A stretch of DNA of 64,000 bases from Calothrix sp. PCC 7716 (GTDB lineage: Bacteria; Cyanobacteriota; Cyanobacteriia; Cyanobacteriales; Nostocaceae), in contig NZ_AP025018.1 in the NCBI RefSeq assembly GCF_019977735.1, forward strand, positions 9,180,580-9,244,579, given 5' to 3'. How positions within the stretch are numbered: position 1 is the stretch's first letter; every line of letters begins with the position of its first letter. This document shows positions 1 to 9,136 of this stretch, in pieces. Below the pieces are notes generated by a model. That model was not told the origin of the DNA. It did not search any database and saw only the letters and a program-made list of their open reading frames with translations. The translations under genes were made by a program, and so were the position numbers.

Positions 1-2
1 GT

Positions 3-728
3 ACACCGTATTTTATTGGCCCTGTTCCGTTTATAACTTACAAAGAAAAAGACCCGATTTTTCTGGGTTCAATTAATGGAGGCGCCGACAATTCTACTTC
101 TACTCCCACAGGGTTAAAGAGTAGCGGTTTTACATTTAATCAATCTCCCTTTCTTTCAAGTAGCAGCGTATCGAATTTGTTGCCAGCAGTTAAAGGTAAT
201 TGTTCTAAACAACATTCATCAGGTACAAATATTGATGCTTTAAGTGCTGCAATATCGGGGACAGAAAGCAACTATAACTCGGTAGGTAATTATTTGTGTG
301 ACTCTTCGGGTAATTGTGGTCGTCCATTAGGCGCCATGCAGTTAATGTCATATCGTCCTGATGTGCGGAGAATTATTACAAGTAAATCAGGTGGAACAGA
401 ATTTCTTGCTAAGTTGGATAAAGGAGATAAAATTACAGGTGAGGAAATGACGCAATATTTTCCACCCTCTGAACAACAGACTTTAATTGCATCTGATGTT
501 AATCAATTACTTGATAGCGCTCAAAAGCAGATTGACCCAACTACTGTCCAAGCTTTTACCGGAGAACGCTTAATTGAGCGCACGGGTCAAATGTATTTTG
601 CTGGCGCCAATATTCCTGTTGATGCTTCGATTAGCGATGTTAGCGGAAAATCATCCATTCGAGAATATGGCAGTAATGTTGCTAGTCAGTATTCTAAATC
701 ATTACAAACAATGGGTTGTACTGATTAA
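3..728 (+). CDS. Lytic transglycosylase-like protein, 5' partial
   Basis: The reading frame is open from the window edge, so the gene starts upstream; a TTG at 177 is only an internal codon. The C-terminal part has a lysozyme-like (SLT) core: a catalytic-type Glu in GTESNY near nt 259-276, then GRPLGAMQLM, matching the G-x-MQ-(L/I) block of soluble lytic transglycosylases and VirB1 proteins. Such enzymes cut the glycan strand to let a secretion channel through the wall. It heads a chain of closely spaced plus-strand genes ending in a coupling ATPase, which fits a role in conjugation. The visible N-terminal part (about 60 residues) is Ser/Thr/Gly-rich and has no recognised domain. Family is fairly sure; role is inferred from neighbours. 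Confidence 0.72.
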   Translation, partial: TPYFIGPVPFITYKEKDPIFLGSINGGADNSTSTPTGLKSSGFTFNQSPFLSSSSVSNLLPAVKGNCSKQHSSGTNIDALSAAISGTESNYNSVGNYLCDSSGNCGRPLGAMQLMSYRPDVRRIITSKSGGTEFLAKLDKGDKITGEEMTQYFPPSEQQTLIASDVNQLLDSAQKQIDPTTVQAFTGERLIERTGQMYFAGANIPVDASISDVSGKSSIREYGSNVASQYSKSLQTMGCTD

Positions 729-742
729 GAGGCAGAGCGTTT

Positions 743-1315
743 ATGCAACCAATATTAAAACGACCTTTTGGTTTAAAATTTGCTAAGTATCAAGTACTTG
801 TATTAATAGGAATTGCTAAAATTGTTATCTTGATACTTTTATTCAAGTTAAATTTTACTTTCCATAACCCTACTCCTACTTGGGAAAATGCGCTCTCTAA
901 CACACCGACTTCACTGCTCAAAAAAGTATTGTCTGTAGATGCAGTTCGTGGAATAGAGCAGAAATCAGTCAAAGTAATGCAAATTTCATCAAACGGTGCG
1001 AGTAAATTATATTTGTTTGACTATCATTCACCAAAACTCTGTGGAGCAAAGGGTTGTATTTATTCGATGTATACCGAGTCCGGTGAGTTGATTCTACAAG
1101 TAATCGCAAATCCTTATTTACCACCGCTTGTAAATTTGTTTCAAGTTTCTGAAACTGTTAATCAAAAGTTTCCTTGCTTAGTAATTACACAAAGTACAGC
1201 GAATGAAAACATGCTTTCTCGCACTTTATATTGCTATCAAGGTCATGAATACGCGCGCTTTAACGAGTCTTTAACAGCAATAGATACTAATTTGAAGCCG
1301 GAGAAAGGAAAGTGA
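743..1315 (+). CDS. Membrane-anchored hypothetical protein of transfer operon
   Basis: 190 residues, not recognised. ATG at 743 follows a GAGG motif at good spacing. One transmembrane helix (about residues 17-36, LVLIGIAKIVILILLFKL) puts the rest of the protein outside the cytoplasm; two Cys pairs (LCGAKGC, and FPC/LYC later) could form disulfides. The stop overlaps the GTG start of the coupling ATPase (GTGA), so the two are probably translationally coupled. The position suggests a small transfer-channel component, but no family supports this. Confidence 0.6.
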   Translation: MQPILKRPFGLKFAKYQVLVLIGIAKIVILILLFKLNFTFHNPTPTWENALSNTPTSLLKKVLSVDAVRGIEQKSVKVMQISSNGASKLYLFDYHSPKLCGAKGCIYSMYTESGELILQVIANPYLPPLVNLFQVSETVNQKFPCLVITQSTANENMLSRTLYCYQGHEYARFNESLTAIDTNLKPEKGK

Positions 1316-3144
1316 GTACATACTCGGAGCAACAAGTTGTAGCAAATACGGTGCCAACGTTACAAATAGAAAGATTAGCGGATTTGATGAAATCGCAATC
1401 TGGATTAGTATTACTGGGTTGTTTTGTTGCTATTGGTGTTTTTAAGTTTTTATCAGGAGGTAATTATAAAGGAAAAGTGGCTACGAGTTATTGGGGTAGA
1501 AACCGTGAGAAAGCGCGCGCTTCTATTAAAGCGAATAGGCAGATTGCTAAACCTACCCGTAACTCTGTTGCACTATATGTTGGTACTCCTTCACAAATGC
1601 GTACTCGTTTAAACGCTGAATGGCGCCGTTTAGGTTTACTTCAAACGCAAACAACTTTTTGGAGCAATTTGAATAAGTTTATTTCATCAAATCAAACTTT
1701 ATATGTTCCAGATGCTCAAAGAGGTGTAGCTGTTATCGGCGCCGCTGGTTCAGGTAAAACTTTTTCAGTGATAGACCCTTTAATCCGTAGCGCTTTTGAC
1801 CAAGGGTTTCCTATGTGTCTTTATGATTTTAAATTTCCGGCTCAAACTAAACGGGCTGTAGCTTATGCCATGAAACGCGGTTATACAGTGCGCGTATTTG
1901 CACCAGGTTTTCCTTTAAGTGAGACTTGCAATCCTTTGGATTTATTAGCAGATGAGGAAGATGCTATTGCAGCAGGACAACTTACACAGGTAATTTCGCG
2001 TAACTTTGACCGGGGAGGTAACGCAAGTAGCGATAAATTCTTTGAAGAAGCGGGAGATTCTTTGGTTGAAGGTATTTTACTTGTGACAAAGGCAATTAAA
2101 ACTCTAACTGGGGAAGAAAAATACTGCGATTTGATGATGGCACAGGCGATTTTATCTTTACCAAATTTACCTGCACGCTTGGAAACTGCCTCTATTGAAA
2201 AGCTGAAAGTATGGACTTCGCGACCGCTTTCTCAATTAATCAGCGTCAAGGACTCAGAAAAAACGGCTGCATCTATTATTGGTACAGCGCAAAGAATGTT
2301 TCAACGTTTTCTAAAACGCGATTATGTTGGCGCCTTCTGCGGTAAAACAACACTACCGTTGGACTTGGACGGCAAACAGTTAATAGTGTTTGGGTTGGAT
2401 AGAAATAACCGAGATATTGTTGGCCCACTGCTGGCTGCTATTTTACATATGATTGTTACACGCAACGTATCGCGCACAACACCACGTATTGACCCTTTGG
2501 TGGTGGCGTTAGATGAATTACCAACTCTTTACTTACCTGCGTTGGTAAATTGGCTGAATGAAAATAGAGAGGATGGTTTTGTAGGCATTTTAGGATATCA
2601 AAACATCGCCCAGCTTGAAAAAGTATATGGCAAAGAGTTCGCACGTGCAATTTTGGGAGGTACTGCAACCAAGTTCATTTTTAACCCCCAAGACCCAGAG
2701 TCAGCAAAGTTGTTTAGCGACTATTTGGGAGAAATGGAAATTAAGTTTAGCTCTAAGTCACGCAGTACTGGGAAAGGGGGTGGTTCTCATAGCACCAACG
2801 AACATCATCAAAAACGGCATCTGTTGGAACCAGCGCAGTTTGCCAAGATGGGTACTGGTAAAGCAGTAATTATTAACCCAGCTTACACTCGTGGTGGTGA
2901 AGCCTATGTTCCTCTGCTGCAAAAAGTCAAAGTTCCTACTGCTGATATTGCTGAAATGAATTGGTCACAGGATAAGTGGGATTTTGTGCGTCAGAAATTA
3001 ATTCAACAAAATTCTTCTCAAATTAGTGACTCTGAACGTTCGCAGCAATTTATGGAGCGTCGTGAGTTAGCAGAAAAATTGTTTCCTGCACCATCTCAAT
3101 CAAATCATCTGCCATCTCCAGAAGAATTAGCACATGTTTTTTAA
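1312..3144 (+). CDS. Type IV coupling ATPase (VirD4/TraG/TraD-like)
   Basis: 610 residues starting at a GTG that overlaps the previous stop. A single hydrophobic segment lies at about 31-47, where classical VirD4 has two. The Walker A motif GAAGSGKT is at 143-150 and Walker B LVVALDELPTL at about 397-406, followed by the usual NRE-G-F-x-G-I-L-G-YQN sensor region. These features define the T4SS coupling protein that brings the relaxase-DNA complex to the channel and powers transport at the inner membrane. Charged, Ser-rich residues (around 487-500) precede a C-terminal segment of unknown function. It probably partners the MobV relaxase at 17.3-18.9 kb, although the two genes are far apart in the window. 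Confidence 0.88.
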   Translation: MSTYSEQQVVANTVPTLQIERLADLMKSQSGLVLLGCFVAIGVFKFLSGGNYKGKVATSYWGRNREKARASIKANRQIAKPTRNSVALYVGTPSQMRTRLNAEWRRLGLLQTQTTFWSNLNKFISSNQTLYVPDAQRGVAVIGAAGSGKTFSVIDPLIRSAFDQGFPMCLYDFKFPAQTKRAVAYAMKRGYTVRVFAPGFPLSETCNPLDLLADEEDAIAAGQLTQVISRNFDRGGNASSDKFFEEAGDSLVEGILLVTKAIKTLTGEEKYCDLMMAQAILSLPNLPARLETASIEKLKVWTSRPLSQLISVKDSEKTAASIIGTAQRMFQRFLKRDYVGAFCGKTTLPLDLDGKQLIVFGLDRNNRDIVGPLLAAILHMIVTRNVSRTTPRIDPLVVALDELPTLYLPALVNWLNENREDGFVGILGYQNIAQLEKVYGKEFARAILGGTATKFIFNPQDPESAKLFSDYLGEMEIKFSSKSRSTGKGGGSHSTNEHHQKRHLLEPAQFAKMGTGKAVIINPAYTRGGEAYVPLLQKVKVPTADIAEMNWSQDKWDFVRQKLIQQNSSQISDSERSQQFMERRELAEKLFPAPSQSNHLPSPEELAHVF

Positions 3145-3166
3145 GTATTTTTAAGGAGTCAATAAC

Positions 3167-3496
3167 GTGCAACTTTTGCAACTTAATTCTAATGAAGAGA
3201 TTTCTTCTGTTTTATCACTTTATCCTGAGTGGCAGAAAATGGTTCTTGAAACCATCGATAAACCACCTTTAGAGAGTGATTTTTTACCAAAAATAATCGA
3301 AGTATTTGACCAATATGGCTTGTTAGCAGGTAAAGTTTATGGTTGGTTCTCCTATGAGTGTACTCGAACTGTTCAAGAAGAGAGTGCGTTTACCGCTTGG
3401 TTAATTGATGAGGAATTAGCTGTTTTTTACATTGGCTCTGACCTAATTATCAATCGTCTTCAAATATTAACATCAGCACTAGGAGGTTTATTATAA
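3167..3496 (+). CDS. Hypothetical protein
   Basis: 109 residues beginning with GTG, chosen because AAGGAG (3153-3158) lies eight bases upstream. Soluble, acidic, no recognised domain. The stop overlaps the next start (TAATG), so it is cotranslated with the 3496-4830 gene and probably belongs to the end of the transfer operon. Confidence 0.6.
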   Translation: MQLLQLNSNEEISSVLSLYPEWQKMVLETIDKPPLESDFLPKIIEVFDQYGLLAGKVYGWFSYECTRTVQEESAFTAWLIDEELAVFYIGSDLIINRLQILTSALGGLL

Positions 3497-4830
3497 TGCC
3501 TGATATATTTATAGTTGACTCCAGCGATGCAAATGCACTTCAACAGCATTACGAACAAGTCATTGAAGCATTATTACGAACCATACTCGATGCCAAAGAG
3601 AAGAATAACGAAAAACAAGGCTTGCAAATATTTGATAATGACAGGCTAATTTACGGACGAGATGGGAATCAATTTCGTGATGAGGTATCATCTTTTTCTG
3701 GGCAACTTCTTAACCCTGAAGTCATTGCCCAACTTCAACAATTACGCGCAACGAAAGTAGGGGAGGTTGTGGAAGGAGCAACAAATAAAAGGGTTGAGTT
3801 CGATGGGCAAGTTGTTTTACAATCTGATGAAAACGGTAAGGTAATCGTTAATACTTTACTACAGCAAGAAGTTGCTCAAATAAAAGAATATCAAGGAGCG
3901 CGCGATACTAATAATTTGCCTCAGACAAATAAGACTGGGCAAATAATTACTCCTGGCTCAACGCGAATAATGCAATCACTGCAAGCGCTAGAAGACAGTC
4001 CATTAAAAACTTTACTCAGTACATCTGTTCAACAGTTACAAGCAGAAATCAAAGCATTGCAGCAAGAACGTGGTTTATATCACGAGTTGGTTGAAAGAAG
4101 ATTACGGCAACCATTAAATACTTCATGGTGGCAGCAAGGCATTGAGAATATGACAACTGTATTGAGTAGTATTGGTTCTGCAATGAGAATGGGTGTACAA
4201 GAGTTTAAAGACAATTCCGAAAAACGTACAATTGCTACAACTCTTAGAGATTTATTTCATCTGCAAGCACAACCAGGAGTAAATCATTACCAAGCTGGTG
4301 ACTATCAAATTTCTCGTAACGGTTCAGAGTATGAGGTTAAAGAGTTAACTACAGGCGCCTCAATAATGGAGTTTCGTTCTACTCCCTTGGGTGTAAAGGT
4401 TGAAAAAGGTGATTTGGAAAGCGTACATCTTAAAAATATTAACGCTTTGCAACACTCTTTAGAACGAAATGAACCCATTCCTGCATCGTTTGCTCCTGTT
4501 GGTAAGCAAGAAGCTGAGTATTTTGCGCGCGTTGAGAAAGTTACAAATGCTCTTGTGCAGTACGCTGTTACGCAAAAAAGAGAAGTAGAAATAGACGGTG
4601 TGTTCTCTTATAAGTGGCAAGCTAGTCCAGATGGAAAAGTCAGCATCGATGCCAAAGATGGACGTGGCACTTTGTTAGAAAAATCTGGAGGACAGCTTAG
4701 AACTAATATGAGCGAGCGAGATTTAATTTATTTTGAGCAAATTTTACCTAAGTTGCAACCTACTCGTAAGCAACAGGATGCAAGTACTGCTCAATCACAA
4801 AAAGCTGCAAATAGCGGATTGGAAAGATAG
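3496..4830 (+). CDS. Hypothetical plasmid protein with coiled-coil centre
   Basis: 444 residues, mostly polar, rich in Gln and Glu. The segment around 175-205 (QLQAEIKALQQERGLYHELVE) should form a coiled coil, and the C-terminus is Gln/Ser-rich and probably disordered. No enzymatic motif or membrane helix is visible. The start overlaps the stop of the preceding gene, so it is the last gene of the operon before the 4.84-4.95 kb hairpin. I do not recognise the family; a scaffold or DNA-processing accessory role would be a guess. Confidence 0.6.
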   Translation: MPDIFIVDSSDANALQQHYEQVIEALLRTILDAKEKNNEKQGLQIFDNDRLIYGRDGNQFRDEVSSFSGQLLNPEVIAQLQQLRATKVGEVVEGATNKRVEFDGQVVLQSDENGKVIVNTLLQQEVAQIKEYQGARDTNNLPQTNKTGQIITPGSTRIMQSLQALEDSPLKTLLSTSVQQLQAEIKALQQERGLYHELVERRLRQPLNTSWWQQGIENMTTVLSSIGSAMRMGVQEFKDNSEKRTIATTLRDLFHLQAQPGVNHYQAGDYQISRNGSEYEVKELTTGASIMEFRSTPLGVKVEKGDLESVHLKNINALQHSLERNEPIPASFAPVGKQEAEYFARVEKVTNALVQYAVTQKREVEIDGVFSYKWQASPDGKVSIDAKDGRGTLLEKSGGQLRTNMSERDLIYFEQILPKLQPTRKQQDASTAQSQKAANSGLER

Positions 4831-4842
4831 ATTGACGCTTTT

Positions 4843-4954
4843 TTATGGTGCGTAAAAGTGCTTTTATATGAGCGTTACTTTGATTGTTGATGGTGCGTGA
4901 AAGCATTTTAATTTTTCGTTTTGTTGATGATTGTAATGACTTTCACGCACCCTA
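4843..4954. repeat. Intergenic hairpin element with GGTGCGT repeats
   Basis: A perfect 12-bp inverted repeat (GGTGCGTGAAAG at 4892-4903, CTTTCACGCACC at 4940-4951) encloses a 36-base loop. A diverged direct copy of the left arm (GGTGCGTAAAAG) lies near 4849-4860. It fills the gap between two operons and could act as a terminator or be a miniature foldback insertion. The GGTGCGT core resembles dispersed cyanobacterial repeats. Confidence 0.5.
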
Positions 4955-4972
4955 CCTACATTTTACAAGAAT

Positions 4973-6589
4973 ATGAAATTATCTGATTTGAACTTGTTGA
5001 TAGACTCTGGTATGCCAATTGTGTGTGTAAATGCTCCAGTGCAGGAACGTATGACAGTACTGGCACATATTTATCATAAATGTGGAATTAGCAGAAATCT
5101 TCCTGTTTATCTATGGAATGAGGGTTGGGGATATTTTAACCAGGTAGAATGCGATTTGGAAGATAAAATAGTGTTTTCCGAATTCGAGAGCGGTTTACAG
5201 CCCAAAAATGAAAGTGTTTTAACAGCTTTTGACTATTTACTAAACAACGAATCGGAAGGAATTTATATTCTTGAAAATCTACCATCTTTGATTAGCAGCG
5301 GTTTTAAGGAAAAATGCAATTGCAGTTCAACTAAAATTGTTTCGCAGTTAATTAATCTTCATGAGGATTTGATAAATACTATTCCATTAAAGTATTTAGT
5401 AATCCTATCAACTGAAGATATCGAACTACCACAATCTTTAAGTAATTTGATTCCAACCCTTTCGACTCCCCTACCATCAACAGGAGAGATAAATAACTTA
5501 ATCACGCAGTCTTTACAAAAGTTGATGGGCGAATTGTTTGACAATCTTAATATTTCTAATTTTGTCAATGCTGCTTCTGGGTTGACACACAAGGAAATTA
5601 CTTTAGGGTTAGCTATAGCAGTTCGTTCGTCTGGGGAATTAAACACTGATTCCATCACTAAACATTTGTTATCTTACAAAATAGACCGCTTTCGTTCGTT
5701 CAACTTAAATTTCGTTGCCAAGCCAAGTGTACCCGATTTTGGTGGTTTGGATTTGCTCAAAAAGTTTATTGCTCAAGTGAAGCAAGACTTTTTACCCGAC
5801 ACACGAGGCGCCAATATTCCATTACCCAAAGGTTGCTTGTTAGTGGGACCACCAGGAACAGGGAAGACTTTAGCAGCACACGTCAGCGCTAAAAATTTAG
5901 GCTTTCCTCTTGTCAGTGTAGATACAGCAACAGTTTTGGTAGGTGGCGCCACTTATCTAAAAAGACTACTCGAACGTGTGGAAGCTTGCGCTCCCATTGT
6001 CCTTTACTTTGACGAATTTGATAAATTATTTGCTGCATCAAGTGAGTCAGGTGAAGATACTAACTCACGGCAAATTTTGGGAACGCTACTAACTTGGTTG
6101 CAGGAGAAAACAAGCGCAACTTTTGTAGTAGCAACCCTTAACCGACTTGATGCGCTTCCACCAGAGTTAACCAGGGTAGGAAGATTTGATGAGATATTTT
6201 ACGTAGGATTTCCTCAAGCCATAGAGCGTAAAGAAATATTAATGATGCATTTAGCTCGGTTTGATGAGCATTACCGTAACAATGACCCCTTAACAGAAAA
6301 AGAATGGCGGATAATTCTAAATAAAACACTTAATTGCACAGGAGCAGAACTTGCACGAATGGTAGAAAAAGCAGCACGCGCGTTATTTCATCAAGGACGG
6401 GAAATGAAAATCGGGTTATTGGAACTGTTGGAACAACGAGAGATGATGGTGCCGTTATACACGCGCGATACTGATAGAATTTTAGCAATCGAGAATAGAG
6501 CTAAATATATTTGTCAACCTGCTTCAAGTTTAGATGTCTCTGAGTTCGCGCCTGTCCTAACATCTTTTTGGGGCGAAGTGAATAATTAG
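4973..6589 (+). CDS. Ycf46-like AAA ATPase
   Basis: 538 residues. The N-terminal half resembles the degenerate ATPase-like region of cyanobacterial Ycf46 proteins. The C-terminal half is a full AAA module: Walker A GPPGTGKT at 292-299, Walker B YFDEFD at 345-350, and RVGRFDEIF with the arginine-finger region. AAA proteins of this kind remodel or unfold protein partners; the substrate is unknown. A separate promoter is likely because a 140-base gap with a hairpin precedes it. The stop codon TAG at 6587-6589 is also the first three bases of a MITE-like element, so the natural C-terminus may have been altered by that insertion. Confidence 0.8.
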   Translation: MKLSDLNLLIDSGMPIVCVNAPVQERMTVLAHIYHKCGISRNLPVYLWNEGWGYFNQVECDLEDKIVFSEFESGLQPKNESVLTAFDYLLNNESEGIYILENLPSLISSGFKEKCNCSSTKIVSQLINLHEDLINTIPLKYLVILSTEDIELPQSLSNLIPTLSTPLPSTGEINNLITQSLQKLMGELFDNLNISNFVNAASGLTHKEITLGLAIAVRSSGELNTDSITKHLLSYKIDRFRSFNLNFVAKPSVPDFGGLDLLKKFIAQVKQDFLPDTRGANIPLPKGCLLVGPPGTGKTLAAHVSAKNLGFPLVSVDTATVLVGGATYLKRLLERVEACAPIVLYFDEFDKLFAASSESGEDTNSRQILGTLLTWLQEKTSATFVVATLNRLDALPPELTRVGRFDEIFYVGFPQAIERKEILMMHLARFDEHYRNNDPLTEKEWRIILNKTLNCTGAELARMVEKAARALFHQGREMKIGLLELLEQREMMVPLYTRDTDRILAIENRAKYICQPASSLDVSEFAPVLTSFWGEVNN

Positions 6590-6703
6590 TGGTCTGTGTC
6601 AAAAGTTTTGGTGTGTTCTTACTTCTTGTTTTTCCTTTGCACTCCTTTGCGTACTTTGCGGTTCGTTTTTTCAACTCCTCATAATTAATGACACGGGTCA
6701 TTA
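6587..6703. mobile_element. MITE-like element with imperfect 15-bp terminal inverted repeats
   Basis: Left end TAGTGGTCTGTGTCA (6587-6601) and right end TGACACGGGTCATTA (6689-6703) match at about 12 of 15 positions when inverted. The 117-bp interior has no gene; its minus strand reads as a Lys/Arg/Glu-rich pseudo-peptide of the kind cyanobacterial repeats produce (KRTAKYAKECKGK). A parent transposase is not in the window. It overlaps the stop codon of the AAA gene. Confidence 0.6.
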
Positions 6704-6979
6704 GATATTGAAACAACTACTAGAGTCCTGAGCTTCGCTTATATCTGGAAGCAGAACTTCAAGGGGTAGGGCTTCTGGCAAACTGCGACAGATTCCCCTC
6801 AAACCGATCACCATTGTTCTGCCGTTTCAACGTCTGGTTAGTTTATTCTTGAAGTTAGAGTATAATAGAATTCACAATGGATACCGTAGCTATTTTTGTT
6901 AAGTCGCTATAAGCTTATAACGTATTAGACTTGTATGTACGCTAATATACATATAATTATGTATATTTAACTATTATCT
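6704..6979. other. AT-rich intergenic region before HEPN-like gene
   Basis: No gene seen. The last 100 bases are very AT-rich with overlapping TATAAT-like boxes (TATAATAG near 6861, TATAAGCTTATAACG near 6909), so the promoter of the 6980 gene is probably here. Confidence 0.4.
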
Positions 6980-8797
6980 ATGTACGAAGCTTTCATTGAT
7001 TTGGACGAATTAATAGCACGTTGTAGAGACAAGCAAGCCAGACAATTTATTAAAGAGGCAGTTGCTTGTTATAAAGCTGGAGCATATCGTTCTTGTATTG
7101 TCGCAACTTGGAATGCAGTTGTATTTGATTTTCTTCATAAACTGCGAGAATTAAAGCTTCTAGAAGATAAAGAAGCATCACATTTATTAGAGCAATTTGA
7201 GAAACTTAGTTTAGAAAAAAAAGTAAAAGAGCTTTGGCAGTTCGAGTCAGATATTCCAAAAAAATCACTCAAACCATTTGAACTTATTTCAATTGTTGAG
7301 ATGTCAGATATTGAAAGATTATTTGAAGATAGAAGCAGATGCGCTCATCCTTCTATGACATCTTTAGAAGAACCATTTGAGGCTACAGCTGAATTAGCAC
7401 GCTATCATTTAAGAAGTGCTGTTACACACCTTTTAGAAAGACCACCAGTTCAAGGTCGTGCTGCTCGCGACAGAATTTTTCAGGATATTAAATCTGAGTA
7501 TTTCCCAACAGATTCAGAATTGGCAATAAAATATTTTCAAAAAAGCCCGTTAGCTCGCGCTCGTTTATCTTTAATCAAAGATGTTATTATCGGATTAACA
7601 ATCAGCTTATTAACAGATAATCTTCCTGAAGATGAAAGAGCGCGTCAATTCTCTGCAATTCAGGCGATATCAAACATATATCCTGAAAAAACAAGAGAAA
7701 TATTAAATGAGAAATTATCTGACATTATTTTAAGTAAAGTTGTTGATGAAAACTGGAATAAGGTAATTATCTATCTTGGTAAAATCAAAACTTGGGATTC
7801 CCTTACTGAGCCATGCCAAATTAAAGGTATAGCTTTTATTGATAAGCTTAAAATCTTTGAAAAGACATGGTATAGTGCTGTATCGAACGATGCTCTAGAC
7901 TTGTTATTAATGGCTAATCGTATAGGATTTTTAAGAGAATCTGTAAAATCAAAGCTTCAACTCCCTTTAGAGCAACTAATCTCTATCAAGAAGTCCTGTC
8001 AAGATAAATCACAATATAACTTAATCAACGAAACAATAGAACCTTTATTGGAAAATGCTATTCCAGAAGCTACTTTTGATGAACTAATTTCGATGAGATC
8101 AGAAAATAGCGATTCATTAAATACGAAAATTGAGCCTTATCTAGTTGAAAAGATAAAAGAAGTATCTTTAGAAAGCATATTAGACGGATTTTGGCAGATT
8201 AGACAGGAAGAAAAGCTATTACATAATGCATTAGAAGAACGTTTAAAATTTGTGCTTGATAATAGTTCTTTAGAAGAATTAATTGAAGTTCGTCAAAATT
8301 ATACACGCTTATTATCTCGTAAAAAAATGATAAAGATAACTAGTTTACTTGATGAATATGTCGTTCAGTTATTTGAAAAAGAAACATTTGATAATTTAAT
8401 CTATATCAAATATAAATACAATAATGACGAGTTATTTAACACATTGTTGAAGCCACTACTTAAAGACAATATTTCAAAAATTATAAATCTTTTTAAATTG
8501 TCTTCCTCTTTTGCAAATGCAGCATCAAATGCGAATTTATTACATGAAACAGTAGATTTTATAACATCTACACAGTGGAAAGAAATTTTAGACGCATTCT
8601 TACAAAATAGTCAAATATCTGATTCACATAGTTGCGTTAGGACATTTGAAACTTTATTTAAAAAATCTATAAATATTGATATCTCTGTGAAAACATATTG
8701 GTTATCTTTTAGAGAAAAGCTTAATCATTGGGGCATTAGTGATAGATACATTAATAGTTTGAAGAAGCTAATTGATTCTACGTTTCCTGATGAATAA
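6980..8797 (+). CDS. Large helical protein with HEPN-like N-terminus
   Basis: 605 residues, almost entirely helical by composition. The first 170 residues look like a HEPN-type bundle: an amphipathic helix with KAGAYRSCIVATWNAVVFD, then RSRCAH at 118-123, which fits the R-x4-H active-site motif of HEPN ribonucleases, then a helix ending RSAVTHLLE. The remaining 430 residues contain loosely repeated helical units (LEQLISIKK, FDELISMRS, LEELIEVRQ, FDNLIYIKY), perhaps a HEAT-like array. HEPN proteins often cleave RNA in defence or toxin systems; that role is inferred here. The gene is monocistronic, has no GGCGCC site and is more AT-rich than the backbone, so it may be acquired cargo. Confidence 0.55.
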   Translation: MYEAFIDLDELIARCRDKQARQFIKEAVACYKAGAYRSCIVATWNAVVFDFLHKLRELKLLEDKEASHLLEQFEKLSLEKKVKELWQFESDIPKKSLKPFELISIVEMSDIERLFEDRSRCAHPSMTSLEEPFEATAELARYHLRSAVTHLLERPPVQGRAARDRIFQDIKSEYFPTDSELAIKYFQKSPLARARLSLIKDVIIGLTISLLTDNLPEDERARQFSAIQAISNIYPEKTREILNEKLSDIILSKVVDENWNKVIIYLGKIKTWDSLTEPCQIKGIAFIDKLKIFEKTWYSAVSNDALDLLLMANRIGFLRESVKSKLQLPLEQLISIKKSCQDKSQYNLINETIEPLLENAIPEATFDELISMRSENSDSLNTKIEPYLVEKIKEVSLESILDGFWQIRQEEKLLHNALEERLKFVLDNSSLEELIEVRQNYTRLLSRKKMIKITSLLDEYVVQLFEKETFDNLIYIKYKYNNDELFNTLLKPLLKDNISKIINLFKLSSSFANAASNANLLHETVDFITSTQWKEILDAFLQNSQISDSHSCVRTFETLFKKSINIDISVKTYWLSFREKLNHWGISDRYINSLKKLIDSTFPDE

Positions 8798-8944
8798 TTT
8801 TTTGTTGACTTTGCTTCTACTGTATCCCACATTTCTCACAAGCGGCGCCATCACTATTACCGAAAGTTTTAACTAGCTTTCATTTCAAGCGTTTTAAACA
8901 CTGCACGAATTATAACAGTGTGGATAGGGTATTTTAGCTCAAAC

Positions 8945-9118
8945 CTAAGTGTTACAAGTGTTTTGGCTAATCGTTGAAATCTTTGTGAGAAATCCGGGTA
9001 TTACTTTCCAGTCACCGTAGAGCTTTTCGATTAAGTCACATTTATAGCCAGAAACAGCTACTTTCCCCTTAACATCATGTAATACTTCTGCAAGTTCTTG
9101 ATGTTGTGAGTCGGTCAT
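8945..9118 (-). pseudogene. Remnant of a Dam/D12-class adenine methyltransferase
   Basis: Minus-strand translation from an ATG at 9118 gives 57 residues with the conserved C-terminal block of D12-class N6-adenine methylases (ELAEVLHDVKGKVAVSGY, then EKLYGDW). The catalytic N-terminal part (FxGxG, DPPY) is absent; an in-frame stop lies just upstream, and downstream codons drift to a TAG at 8945. This is the decayed end of a methylase gene. The rest of 8798-9136 shows no gene. Confidence 0.65.
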
Positions 9119-9136
9119 TTCTAATACTTCATTTAT

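Noticed and set aside
6501-6716. 71-codon minus-strand ORF rich in Lys/Arg
   Set aside because: It reads across the MITE and the end of the AAA gene; typical pseudo-peptide of a repeat.
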